Source: Mangrovactinospora gilvigrisea (GTDB lineage: Bacteria; Actinomycetota; Actinomycetes; Streptomycetales; Streptomycetaceae). From it: DNA of 33,276 nucleotides. The DNA lies in contig NZ_MLCF01000103.1 of NCBI RefSeq assembly GCF_001879105.1, forward strand, positions 1 through 33,276, written 5' to 3'. Below, one piece after another: positions 7,523-14,787 of the stretch (position 1 is its first letter; each line of letters starts with the position of its first letter). The notes below the pieces were generated by a model that had not been told where the DNA came from, did not search any database, and was given only the letters and a program-made list of their open reading frames with translations. The position numbers were made by a program, and so were the translations under genes.

Positions 7523-8950
7523 TCATCCGCGCGTCGGCACCTGCTCCCGCGCCCCGCGGCGCTCCTCCGCGGGCGCCGCCCCCGCCGCGCGCCGCCGCGC
7601 CAGCGTCCCCGCCGTCAGCGCCGCCGCGACCAGCAGCCCGGCGCCGACCGCCCAGGCCAGCCGGTACCCCCCGGCCAGCGCCGCCGCCTGCGCGGCGCCC
7701 GCGTGCCGCAGCGCCTCCGTCCGCGACGCCGCCAGCGTGGAGAGCACCGCCACCCCGGACGCCATCCCCACCTGCTGGAAGGTGGTGAAGAGCCCGGAGA
7801 CCAGCCCCGCGTCCCCCTCCCCCGCGCCGGACATCCCCAGCCCCAGCAGCGCCGGCTGCGCCAGCCCGAAACCGGCGCCCAGCAGCATCAGCGGCAGCAG
7901 CTGGAGCAGGTAGTCGGGGTGCTCGGGGATCCGGGTGAGCAGCACCAGCAGCGCCACCAGCAGCGTCAACCCGAAGAGCAGCACCCGCAGTTCGCCGAAC
8001 CGCCCGATGAGCCGCGCCGACGCGCCCAGCGACACCGCGCCGATCGCCAGCGCGGCGGGCAGCATCGCCAGCCCGGTCGCGGCGGCGCCCCAGTCGGCGA
8101 CGTCCTGGAGGTACTGCGCGGTGAGCACCTGGAAGGAGAAGAGCGCGCCGACCATCAGCAGCATCGCCAGATTGGCGCCCAGCACCGAGCGGTTGCGCAG
8201 CACCCGGGGCGGCAGCAGCGGGTTGCGGGCGGTGGCCTGCCGGACGGCGAAGAGCCCCAGCAGCACCAGGCCGGCGCCCCAGGCGAGCGGGCGCGCCCCG
8301 ACGATGCCGTAGATGAGGGCGAGCAGCCCGGCGGTCCCCAGCGCCGCGCCGAGCGCGTCCATCCCGGCGCGCAGCCCGAGTCCGCGCTCCTTGGGCAGCA
8401 CCCGCGCCCCCACCAGCAGCACGGCCGCCCCGATGGGCAGGTTGATCAAGAAGATGGAGTGCCATCCGAGGGTCTGGGTGAGGACGCCGCCGAGCACCTG
8501 ACCGAGGACCGCGCCCGCCGATCCGGTGAAGGCGAACACCCCCAGCGCGCGGGCCCGTTCGCGGGGCTCGGGGAAGAGCGTCACCAGGATCCCCAGGCCC
8601 ACCGCGGAGGCCATCGCGGCGCCGGCGCCCTGCGCGAAGCGGGCGGCGACCAGCATCCCCGCGGAGCCGGCGAGCCCGGCCCAGGCGGAGGCGGCGGTGA
8701 AGACGCCGACCCCGGCGAGGAAGATCCGGCGGCGGCCCAGCAGGTCGCCGAGGCGGCCGGCGAGCAGCAGCAGGCTGCCGAGGGCGAGCAGGTAGCCGTT
8801 GACGACCCAGCTCCAGCCGGCGGCGCTGAAGTGCAGGTCGCGCTGGATGGACGGCAGGGCGACGGTGGTGATGGAGCCGTCCAGGACGTCCATCAGGATC
8901 GCTGCGGCGACGGTCGCCAGTGCGAGAGGGCGGGAACTGCGTGCGGACAC
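7523..8950 (-). CDS. MFS drug exporter, DHA2 (EmrB/QacA) type
   Basis: A 475-residue membrane transporter with about 14 hydrophobic segments, expected to expel toxic compounds in exchange for protons. Family motifs: D1 (MDVLDGSITTVALPSI) in the first helix, motif A (GRLGDLLGRRR) between helices 2 and 3, and a motif C-like segment (GSAGAVLGQVLGGVL) in helix 5. In motif C the usual Pro of GxxxGP is Gln. The start is GTG at 8950. It lies downstream of a MarR gene on the same strand. The 103-base gap holds a perfect palindrome, so the pump is probably repressed by that MarR protein. The drug specificity cannot be read from the sequence. Confidence 0.92.
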   Translation of the reverse strand: MSARSSRPLALATVAAAILMDVLDGSITTVALPSIQRDLHFSAAGWSWVVNGYLLALGSLLLLAGRLGDLLGRRRIFLAGVGVFTAASAWAGLAGSAGMLVAARFAQGAGAAMASAVGLGILVTLFPEPRERARALGVFAFTGSAGAVLGQVLGGVLTQTLGWHSIFLINLPIGAAVLLVGARVLPKERGLGLRAGMDALGAALGTAGLLALIYGIVGARPLAWGAGLVLLGLFAVRQATARNPLLPPRVLRNRSVLGANLAMLLMVGALFSFQVLTAQYLQDVADWGAAATGLAMLPAALAIGAVSLGASARLIGRFGELRVLLFGLTLLVALLVLLTRIPEHPDYLLQLLPLMLLGAGFGLAQPALLGLGMSGAGEGDAGLVSGLFTTFQQVGMASGVAVLSTLAASRTEALRHAGAAQAAALAGGYRLAWAVGAGLLVAAALTAGTLARRRAAGAAPAEERRGAREQVPTRG

Positions 8951-8961
8951 GGTCGGAATCC

Positions 8962-8984
8962 CTTCAACGATTGCGTCGTTGAAG
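8962..8984. promoter_or_regulatory. perfect 9-bp inverted repeat, likely MarR operator before the MFS gene
   Basis: CTTCAACGA and TCGTTGAAG flank a TTGCG spacer, 11 bases upstream of the MFS start codon. The size and symmetry suit a winged-helix MarR dimer, and the marR gene lies immediately upstream. Binding here would block the pump's own promoter or its ribosome access. Confidence 0.7.
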
Positions 8985-8994
8985 AGACCGTAGC

Positions 8995-9018
8995 AGATAG
9001 GTCCGTTGCAGACTATCT
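8995..9018. promoter_or_regulatory. second inverted repeat in the marR-MFS gap
   Basis: AGATAG and CTATCT (6-bp arms) are separated by 12 bases, next to the stronger palindrome. The half-sites lie within two similar GCAGATAG / GCAGACTATC blocks. This could be a second regulator site or part of the promoter; no clean -35/-10 pair was identified. Confidence 0.4.
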
Positions 9019-9053
9019 ATTTCGGATGCTCTCGCCGGGGCGGTCCCGCCCCG

Positions 9054-9548
9054 TCACCCCTTCTGCCGCGCCCGCCGCGCCCCGCGCGCCCCCTCCACCT
9101 GCGGGGACGGCTCCGCCAGGTGCTCCTCGGTGAGCCGCGTCAACGCCTTGAGCAGCGCGTCCCGTTCGCCCTTCGGCAGCGACTCCAGCGCCGCGCGGTG
9201 CACCCCGTCCACCACCTGCTGGCTCTTGACGGCGAGGCGGGCGCCGGCCGGCGTCACGGCGATCACCCGGGCCCGGCGGTCGGTGCTGGACGGACGGCGC
9301 TCGGCGAGCCCCGCCTCCTCCAGCGCGTCCACCGTCACCACCATCGTGGTCTTGTCCATGTCCCCGATCTCGGCGAGCTGGATCTGCGTCCGCTCCTCCT
9401 CCAGGGCGTGCACCAGCACGCAGTGCATGCGCGCCGTCAGGCCGAGCTCGCCCAGGGCGGCGGCCATCCGGGTGCGCAGCACATGGCCGGTGTGGTCCAG
9501 CAGGTACGACAGATCGGGCGCGTCGGGGGAGGGAGACAAGGCGGTCAT
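9054..9548 (-). CDS. MarR-family transcriptional regulator
   Basis: A 164-residue MarR protein, a dimeric winged-helix repressor that usually releases DNA on binding phenolic ligands or on cysteine oxidation. The winged helix spans roughly residues 50-105: LAEIGDMDKTTMVVTVDALEEAGLAERR is the recognition region, and PSSTDRRARVIAVTPAG forms the wing with its conserved DRR. One cysteine (about residue 43, MHCVLV) could act as a redox sensor. The Arg/Gly-rich C-terminus is unusual. I chose the ATG at 9548; a TTG at 9581 would extend the protein, but that stretch contains promoter-like hexamers. It is flanked by an MDR oxidoreductase gene upstream and the MFS pump downstream, all on one strand, and is the likely regulator of this cluster. 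Confidence 0.9.
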   Translation of the reverse strand: MTALSPSPDAPDLSYLLDHTGHVLRTRMAAALGELGLTARMHCVLVHALEEERTQIQLAEIGDMDKTTMVVTVDALEEAGLAERRPSSTDRRARVIAVTPAGARLAVKSQQVVDGVHRAALESLPKGERDALLKALTRLTEEHLAEPSPQVEGARGARRARQKG

Positions 9549-9581
9549 GGCTCCAGGATACGGCGATCGTCCCGATGTCAA
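9549..9581 (-). promoter_or_regulatory. probable leaderless promoter of marR
   Basis: On the minus strand TTGACA (9576-9581) is followed by a 15-base spacer and TATCCT (9555-9560). The marR ATG begins 6 bases after the -10 box, so transcription would start at or next to the start codon. The spacer is shorter than the usual 17-18. A GGAG lies only 2 bases before the ATG, too close for normal ribosome binding. Confidence 0.5.
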
Positions 9582-9602
9582 TCATCCGCAACGGGCCCGT
9601 TC

Positions 9603-10556
9603 TCACGGACCGACGGTGAGCACGGCGTTGCCGCGGATCCGGCGTCCCCGCAGCTCGGCGATGACCGCGTTGGTCTCGGCCCAGTCCCGCACGGTGCCGA
9701 TCTCCGGGTGCAGCCGCCCGGCCGCCACCAGCCGCACCAGCGTCGCCAGCTCCTCGCCGTAGGTCGTCTCCGCCGAGGCGGTGTAGTCGAAGTGCCGGAT
9801 CGACGCCTGGTTCGGGCCGGCGAAGAAGTCGAAGAAGTCCAGCGTCGCCGGGGCGCCGCCGGCCTGCCCGAACCAGATCAGCTGCCCGCCGGGCGCCAGC
9901 CGGGCCAGCGCCGCGGCGAGGCTCGTCCCGCCCACCGACTCCAGCGCCACCGCGAACGGGCCCTCGGCCTGCTCCACGGAGGTGACCAGCTCGGCCGCGC
10001 CCAGCTCCAGCAGCCGGGCGCCGCGCTCGCGTCCCGAGCTGACCGCCGTCACCCGCGCGCCGGCGGCCGCGGCCAGCTCGGTGACGTAGTGGCCCACCCC
10101 GCCGCTCGCCCCGGTGAGCAGGATCCGGCGACCGACCAGCGGTCCGGCGGCGCGCAGCAGCCGCAGCGCGGTGATGCCGGCCAGCGGCAGCGCGGCGGCC
10201 GTCACCGCGTCGATGCCGTCGGGCAGTTCGGCGAGGCCGGTGGTGGGGACGGCGACGCGCTCGGCCCAGCCGCAGGCCGGCGGATGCGCCACCACCCGGG
10301 TGCCGGCGGCGGGTCCGCTGCCGTCCGCGGCGGCCCGCAGCACGGTGCCGGCCACGTCCTTGCCGGGGCGCCAGCCCTCCCAGCGGCGGTTCAGGCCGCC
10401 GTCCAGCTGCAGCGTCTCGCCGCGGTTGACCGAGTAGGCCTCCACGGCGACCAGCGCCTCGCCGGGGGCGGGCTCGGGCGCGGGGGCCGCGCCGAGCAGC
10501 ACGGGCTTGTCCGGGCCGCCGGGCAGCATGGCCTTCATCGTCGTCGTCATCGTCAT
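9603..10556 (-). CDS. MDR-family NADPH:quinone reductase-like oxidoreductase
   Basis: A 317-residue medium-chain dehydrogenase/reductase of the zinc-free quinone reductase type. The N-terminal GroES-like domain carries SVNRGETLQLDGG and PGKDVAGTV, and the Rossmann domain has the nucleotide motif LLTGASGGVGHYVTELAAAAGARV (about 145-170). The Cys/His zinc ligands of alcohol dehydrogenases are absent. It probably reduces quinones or enones with NADPH. The start ATG follows the SnoaL-like gene by only 15 bases, so the two are co-transcribed, followed by MarR and the MFS pump. This supports a role in handling a reactive aromatic or quinone compound. The MTMTTTMK start holds several Met codons, so the exact start is uncertain by a few residues. 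Confidence 0.88.
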   Translation of the reverse strand: MTMTTTMKAMLPGGPDKPVLLGAAPAPEPAPGEALVAVEAYSVNRGETLQLDGGLNRRWEGWRPGKDVAGTVLRAAADGSGPAAGTRVVAHPPACGWAERVAVPTTGLAELPDGIDAVTAAALPLAGITALRLLRAAGPLVGRRILLTGASGGVGHYVTELAAAAGARVTAVSSGRERGARLLELGAAELVTSVEQAEGPFAVALESVGGTSLAAALARLAPGGQLIWFGQAGGAPATLDFFDFFAGPNQASIRHFDYTASAETTYGEELATLVRLVAAGRLHPEIGTVRDWAETNAVIAELRGRRIRGNAVLTVGP

Positions 10557-10571
10557 CAGCCTTTCGGATGG

Positions 10572-10988
10572 TCAGGAGAAGAGGATCTGCTGGGCGTGCA
10601 GGGTGTCGAAGTGCTCGCGCACGGCGGCGATCCGGCCGTCGCGGACGGTGAAGACGGCCAGGCAGTGCTGCTGGTAGGCGCGGCCGTCCAGGGTGGTGCC
10701 GCGGGTGTCCCACTCGGCGAGCACCCGCTCGCCCTCGGCGATCACGCCGTGGAACTCCAGCTCCATCGACTCCGGCACGAGCTTGGCGGCGACCTTGGGG
10801 ACGAAGACGTCGAGGATCTCCTCCGGGCCGGTCCAGGTGCCGGAGACCGGCAGGTCGCCGGCGAGCGTCCAGGTGGTGTCGGCGGCGAAGAAGCCGCGCA
10901 GCGCGTCGAAGTCGCCGGTGGTCAGCGTCTCCATGTAGTTCAGGACGACGGCCTTGCTCTGCTCGGTGAGGGCGGCGGTGCTGGTCAT
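10572..10988 (-). CDS. SnoaL-like / NTF2-fold protein
   Basis: A 138-residue protein with the small alpha+beta barrel fold shared by SnoaL polyketide cyclases, ketosteroid isomerases and limonene epoxide hydrolase-like proteins. Characteristic stretches are NYMETLTTGDFDALRGFFAADTTWTLAGDLPVSGTWTGPEEI and the C-terminal YQQHCLAVFTVRDGRIAAVREHFDTLHA. The start ATG has GAGGAG about 6 bases upstream. It is the first gene of a four-gene run with an MDR oxidoreductase, MarR and an MFS exporter. Many members have no known substrate, and no polyketide synthase is nearby. A role in converting or binding the cluster's inducer is inference. Confidence 0.82.
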   Translation of the reverse strand: MTSTAALTEQSKAVVLNYMETLTTGDFDALRGFFAADTTWTLAGDLPVSGTWTGPEEILDVFVPKVAAKLVPESMELEFHGVIAEGERVLAEWDTRGTTLDGRAYQQHCLAVFTVRDGRIAAVREHFDTLHAQQILFS

Positions 10989-11084
10989 GGCGAACTCCTC
11001 GGCTCTGGGCGCCCGGTTTGGGCATGGCCCCAGTTCACCCCGGGAGCCCGGCCCGCACCCAGACCCATCGGCCGCACGCAGCCA

Positions 11085-11498
11085 TCACCGAACGAGATCG
11101 CCGACCGCGACCCCCGCGACCGCCAGCAGCACCCCGGCCCCCACCGCCTGCACCACCACCGCACGCCCCACCCGCGCCGCCACCACCGCGACCTCCGGCC
11201 GCCCCGGCAGATAGCGCACCTCCACCGCCTCCCCGGGCGCGGCGTCCCCGGCGTCCACCTCCTCGAGGACCACGGACGCGTCCCGCCCCTCGGGCCGGAA
11301 CTCGTAGCTGCGGTGCCACGCCCGCGCCTCGCGCCCCTGCGCGCCGGCCTCCACCGCCCAGCGCGCGGTGCACGTCCCGCGCGCCACCGCGCCCGTCAAC
11401 CGGGCCCGGCGCAGCAGCAGTTGGCGCCGCAGCGCCCACCCCAGCACCACCAGGCCGAGCACCGCCGCCGTCCCGACGACCCCCGCCGCCCACCTCAC
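11085..11498 (-). CDS. DUF3592-like single-pass membrane protein
   Basis: About 137 residues with a hydrophobic N-terminal helix (VVGTAAVLGLVVLGWALRRQLLL) and a beta-rich middle in which YEFRPEGRDASVVLEEV and GEAVEVRYLPGRPEVAVV match the pattern of DUF3592-type proteins. A second hydrophobic helix lies near the C-terminus (VVVQAVGAGVLLAVAGVAVG). Function is unknown; the family is common in streptomycetes. I chose the GTG at 11498 with GGCGG upstream; a GTG at 11516 in the same frame is equally possible. It lies between the nitrilase gene and the SnoaL cluster on the same strand, separated from the latter by about 96 bases, so linkage is unclear. Confidence 0.65.
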   Translation of the reverse strand: MRWAAGVVGTAAVLGLVVLGWALRRQLLLRRARLTGAVARGTCTARWAVEAGAQGREARAWHRSYEFRPEGRDASVVLEEVDAGDAAPGEAVEVRYLPGRPEVAVVAARVGRAVVVQAVGAGVLLAVAGVAVGDLVR

Positions 11499-11575
11499 CC
11501 CGCCACACCGCCCCACATCCGCCGGAAGGCCCGCACCGAGGAAGGCTTCCTCGACGCGGGCCCCGCCATGCCCGC

Positions 11576-12592
11576 TCAGAAGGCCGCGGTGCGGTCCTCG
11601 CTGCGCGGGTCCGTCACCCGGTGCTCCGCGTAGACGCCCGCGCGCGACGCGCGGCGCCAGGGGCGGGCGTGGGTGACCGCCTCGACGGCGCTCGACGCGC
11701 CCTCGTCGAGGTCCACCACCGCCACCCACGGCGAGCCGTCCGCGGGGCAGCGGTCCAGCCAGTCGCCGTTGGGGGCGATGACGCCGGACGGGGCGGTGGC
11801 GGCGTGCTGGGTGGGCACGGAGAAGCTGACCCAGTAGCTGTTGCCCGCGGCGTGCCCCTGCGCCTGGACGGCGGCGTTGCCCGGGGAGACGCCGGTCGTG
11901 GAGAGCAGCACGCAGTCGACGTCCCGCTTCTCGTACTCCGCGAACAGCTCCGGGTAGTGCACCTCCATGCCCAGCAGGCAGCCGAACCGCACCCCGTCGA
12001 CGTCGAACACCACCGGCGAGGCGCCCGGCGAGTACAGGTAGGACACCTTCGTCCGCGACAGCTGCCGCTCGTCGTAGCGGGTGACGACCCCGCCGCGGTC
12101 GGAGACCACGTAGAGGCTGTTGTGCGGACGGTTCGGCCCGGTCAGACGGTGCGGCGAGGCGATCACCGTCCACAGCCGCAGCTCGCGGGCGAGCTCGGCG
12201 ACCGCGGCCAACTCCGCCTGCAGCGCGGGCCACTGGCACCGGTCCCAGTCCGCCGGGCCGACCGCGTCGGGGCCGTCGACGGACATCACCAGCTTGCCGG
12301 GAAAGCAGATCGCGCCCTCCGGGAAGTGCACGATCCGCGCGTCCTGAGCGGCGGCCTCGCGCATCAGCGCGCGGACCTGGCGTCCGCTCTCGCGCAGCGC
12401 GGCAACATCTCGGGGATCTTCTCGAACGGGGGTCTGCGCCACGGCGAGGCGCACGCTCCTGGGGGTCCTTGCTTCCGACATGACGTCTCCTGAAGGAGTC
12501 GGACGGAAGTGCCGGAGTGCTGACGTGTAGGACTCGCCGGTCTTGGCGGCACGTGCGCGCACCTGGCGCTTGAAGTTCCTACGGCTGGTCAT
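11576..12592 (-). CDS. carbon-nitrogen hydrolase (nitrilase superfamily) with basic N-terminal extension
   Basis: A nitrilase-superfamily enzyme that would hydrolyse a C-N bond of an amide or nitrile. The Glu-Lys-Cys triad is recognisable: Glu in HFPEGAICF, Lys in RQLSRTKVSY and Cys in FGCLLGMEVHYPE. The open frame gives 338 residues from ATG 12592, which has GGAAGG upstream. That form has a 37-residue extension containing FKRQVRARAAKTGESYTS, a basic helix motif I recognise as recurrent at the ends of unrelated actinobacterial proteins. A second ATG at 12481 (301 residues, MSEARTPRSVRLAVAQTP) has an AGGAGA site at good spacing and matches the usual start of the catalytic fold. Either start, or both, may be used. 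The catalytic family is secure. Confidence 0.88.
   Translation of the reverse strand: MTSRRNFKRQVRARAAKTGESYTSALRHFRPTPSGDVMSEARTPRSVRLAVAQTPVREDPRDVAALRESGRQVRALMREAAAQDARIVHFPEGAICFPGKLVMSVDGPDAVGPADWDRCQWPALQAELAAVAELARELRLWTVIASPHRLTGPNRPHNSLYVVSDRGGVVTRYDERQLSRTKVSYLYSPGASPVVFDVDGVRFGCLLGMEVHYPELFAEYEKRDVDCVLLSTTGVSPGNAAVQAQGHAAGNSYWVSFSVPTQHAATAPSGVIAPNGDWLDRCPADGSPWVAVVDLDEGASSAVEAVTHARPWRRASRAGVYAEHRVTDPRSEDRTAAF
12484..12490 (-). promoter_or_regulatory. internal ribosome-binding site deciding the nitrilase start
   Basis: On the minus strand AGGAGAC lies a few bases before the in-frame ATG at 12481, inside the longer reading frame. It is as good as any Shine-Dalgarno in the window. 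It suggests that the catalytic part alone is translated, possibly in addition to the longer form from 12592. Confidence 0.6.
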
Positions 12593-12836
12593 CGCGGCCT
12601 TCCACGCCTTGAGCACCGGCTCCCCAGCAGCCTCGCCCGAGGCGATCGGACTGCGGCAACGGCCTGAGACGCTGGTCCCTTTGCCTCCGTCGGAAGACCG
12701 CGCTGGGGACGGTCGAAGGAGGTTCGGCGTAGGCCACGCACCCGAACATCATGCCGCCCCCCACCAGCCCCGTCAACACCACCAACCGCTCCCCCGCACC
12801 ACAACACCGCAGCTCAGAGGCCGATCACCAATTGCT
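12593..12836. other. intergenic region between divergent nitrilase and esterase genes
   Basis: This stretch must contain the nitrilase promoter. On the minus strand a short frame (about 12579-12785) starts after GGGGGAG. Its N-terminus resembles a signal peptide (VVLTGLVGGGMMFGCVAYAEP) with high GC3 for about 30 codons, and then it becomes unlike coding sequence and runs into the nitrilase start. It may be a small exported peptide or a decayed gene. I cannot support a firm gene call. Confidence 0.25.
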
Positions 12837-12872
12837 TTGCCGCGCGCGGGTGATCGTCCTACGCTCCGGCGC
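12837..12872 (+). promoter_or_regulatory. probable leaderless promoter of the esterase gene
   Basis: TTGCCG (12837-12842), a 17-base spacer and TACGCT (12860-12865) make a good sigma-70-type promoter. The ATG begins 7 bases after the -10 box, leaving no room for a Shine-Dalgarno. The mRNA probably starts at or one base before the start codon. Confidence 0.6.
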
Positions 12873-13727
12873 ATGTCCGCCGTGATCCCGTATCAGCCGC
12901 TGCCCATCGACCAGTCCGACGTGCGCTACGCGCACGGGCCCGACTCCGTGGCGCGGCCGGGGGTTCCCGCCGGGGAGACGATCGGGTTCACGTGGCGGGA
13001 CAGCGCCGTCTACCCCGGCACCGTGCGGAAGTTCTGGGTCCATGTGCCGGCGGGGTACGACCCCGCGGAGCCGGCGTCCCTGATGGTCTTCCAGGACGGC
13101 TGGTGGTACCTCGACCCCGAGGGCGAGGTGCGCGGCGGGATCGTGCTGGACAACCTCGTCCACCGCGGCGACATCCCCGTCACCGTCGGCGTCTTCGTCG
13201 ACCCCGGGCTCTTCCCGGACGCCGAGCACCCCAAGAACCGCAACAACGAGTACGACGCCTTCGACGACCGCTACGCCGAGTTCCTGCTCACGGAGATCAT
13301 TCCGCAGGTCACGGCGCGTTTCTCGATCACCGACGACCCCGACCGGTGGGGGATCTGCGGCGGCAGCTCCGGCGGCAACTGCGCGTTCACCGCGGCATGG
13401 CTCCGCCCGGACAGGTTCCGCAAGGTCATCGGCTACCTCTCCAGCTTCACGCAGATGCCGGGCGGCAACCCCTACCCCGCGCTCATCCCGGCCGAACCGC
13501 CCAAGCCGCTGCGCGTCTTCCTCCAGGCCGGCCACCGCGACCTGCGCTGGAACGCCCCGGAGCGCAACTGGCTCGCGAACAACCTCCGCGTCGCCGCCGC
13601 CCTCGCGGAGGCGGGATACGACTTCCGCCTCGTCCTCGGCGACGGCCCGCACAGCCCCAACCACGGCGGCGTCCTGCTCCCCGACGCCCTCCGCTGGCTC
13701 TGGCGCCCCGACGGCGCGGCGCCCTGA
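12873..13727 (+). CDS. alpha/beta-hydrolase esterase (enterochelin-esterase-like)
   Basis: A 284-residue alpha/beta-hydrolase of the large esterase family that includes enterochelin esterase and feruloyl esterases. The nucleophile elbow is WGICGGSSGGNCAF (about 165-178), with Ser in the centre. The oxyanion region starts LMVFQDGWWYLDPEG, and a C-terminal GDGPHSPNHGG probably supplies the catalytic His. There is no signal peptide, so it acts in the cytoplasm. It has no Shine-Dalgarno; a promoter lies immediately before the ATG. The amidohydrolase gene follows within 45 bases on the same strand, so the two may act in one hydrolytic pathway. The substrate is unknown. Confidence 0.88.
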   Translation: MSAVIPYQPLPIDQSDVRYAHGPDSVARPGVPAGETIGFTWRDSAVYPGTVRKFWVHVPAGYDPAEPASLMVFQDGWWYLDPEGEVRGGIVLDNLVHRGDIPVTVGVFVDPGLFPDAEHPKNRNNEYDAFDDRYAEFLLTEIIPQVTARFSITDDPDRWGICGGSSGGNCAFTAAWLRPDRFRKVIGYLSSFTQMPGGNPYPALIPAEPPKPLRVFLQAGHRDLRWNAPERNWLANNLRVAAALAEAGYDFRLVLGDGPHSPNHGGVLLPDALRWLWRPDGAAP

Positions 13728-13772
13728 CGGCATGGCACCCTGGCGGTGATCGCCGAGGGGAAGGAGCGCCGG

Positions 13773-14675
13773 GTGGAGCCGACGCGCACCACGGAAGCCG
13801 ACGAGGCCGCGGAGGTGCGGCGGTTCTGGGGCGGTCTCGGGCTGCCAGGGCTGGTCGACGTCCACACGCACTTCATGCCCGAACGCGTGCTGCACAAGGT
13901 GTGGAGCTACTTCGACGCGCTCGGTTCGCTCCCCGGCGATCTGGCGTGGCGGATCACCTACCGCGCGGAGGAGGCGGAACGGACCGCCCTGCTGCGGGAG
14001 TTCGGCGTCCGGGCCTTCACCGCGATGCTCTACCCGCACAAGCCCGGCATGGCCCGCTGGCTCAACGGCTGGGCCGTCGACTTCGCCCGCCGCACCCCCG
14101 ACTGCCTGCACACCGCCACCCTCTACCCCGAGCCGGGCGTGGAGGGCTACGTCCGCGCGGCGGTCGAGGCCGGCGCGCGCGTCTTCAAGGCCCATGTCCA
14201 GGTGGGCGACTACGACCCGGCCGACGAACTGCTCGACCCGGCCTGGGGGTTGCTCGCCGAGGCCGGGATCCCCGTGGTGATCCACTGCGGCAGCGGGCCG
14301 ATGCCCGGCAAGCACACCGGCCCCGAACCCGTCGCCCGGGTCCTCGCCCGCCACCCCCGCCTCCGGCTGATCGTCGCGCACCTCGGCATGCCCGAGTACG
14401 AGGAGTTCCTCGACCTCGCCGAGCGCCACGACGAGGTGCGGCTCGACACCACCATGGTGCTCACCGACTTCACCGAGAGCTTCCTGCCCTTCCCCCGCCG
14501 CGCCCTTCCCCGCCTCGACGCCCTCGGCGACCGGATCCTGCTCGGCACCGACTTCCCCAACATCCCCTACCCCTACCTCCACCAGCTCCAGGTCCTGGAG
14601 CGCCTGGACCTCGGCCCGGCCTGGCTCCGCGCGGTCTGCCACCACAACGCGGCCCGCCTCTTCGACCTGCCGTGA
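13773..14675 (+). CDS. amidohydrolase family 2 (metal-dependent TIM-barrel hydrolase)
   Basis: A 300-residue amidohydrolase-2-type enzyme related to ACMS decarboxylase-like and TIM-barrel metal hydrolases. Metal-binding elements are the HxH of VDVHTHFMPERV after the first strand, His in VFKAHVQVGDYD, His in VVIHCGSGPMPG and the terminal Asp in LLGTDFPNIPYP. I chose the GTG at 13773 because AAGGAG lies 6 bases upstream; a GTG at 13746 would add nine residues without a ribosome site. It lies 45 bases after the esterase gene and is probably in one transcription unit with it. Such enzymes hydrolyse lactones or amides or decarboxylate aromatics; which applies here is not visible. Confidence 0.88.
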   Translation: MEPTRTTEADEAAEVRRFWGGLGLPGLVDVHTHFMPERVLHKVWSYFDALGSLPGDLAWRITYRAEEAERTALLREFGVRAFTAMLYPHKPGMARWLNGWAVDFARRTPDCLHTATLYPEPGVEGYVRAAVEAGARVFKAHVQVGDYDPADELLDPAWGLLAEAGIPVVIHCGSGPMPGKHTGPEPVARVLARHPRLRLIVAHLGMPEYEEFLDLAERHDEVRLDTTMVLTDFTESFLPFPRRALPRLDALGDRILLGTDFPNIPYPYLHQLQVLERLDLGPAWLRAVCHHNAARLFDLP

Positions 14676-14694
14676 CGTCGCGGCCCCCGCGCCG

Positions 14695-14713
14695 CGCCCC
14701 GCCGGACGGGGCG
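14695..14713. terminator. hairpin between convergent amidohydrolase and nucleotidase
   Basis: CGCCCCG and CGGGGCG (7-bp perfect stem) around CCGGA lie about 20 bases after the amidohydrolase stop and before the nucleotidase stop at 14788. A short A-run follows on the plus strand. It is a likely two-way terminator. Confidence 0.65.
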
Positions 14714-14787
14714 AAACCACACGCAACAGGGTCCTGGCCGCCGGCGGCATCGCCACGACGCGCGACGGCACCCGGTTCCGCGGCCGG

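Noticed and set aside
6374..11025. Many long frames opposite the aldo/keto reductase, MFS, MarR and MDR genes
   Set aside because: They are shadows: Arg/Pro/Gly-rich, no motifs, and fully overlapped by genes with recognised catalytic or membrane signatures.
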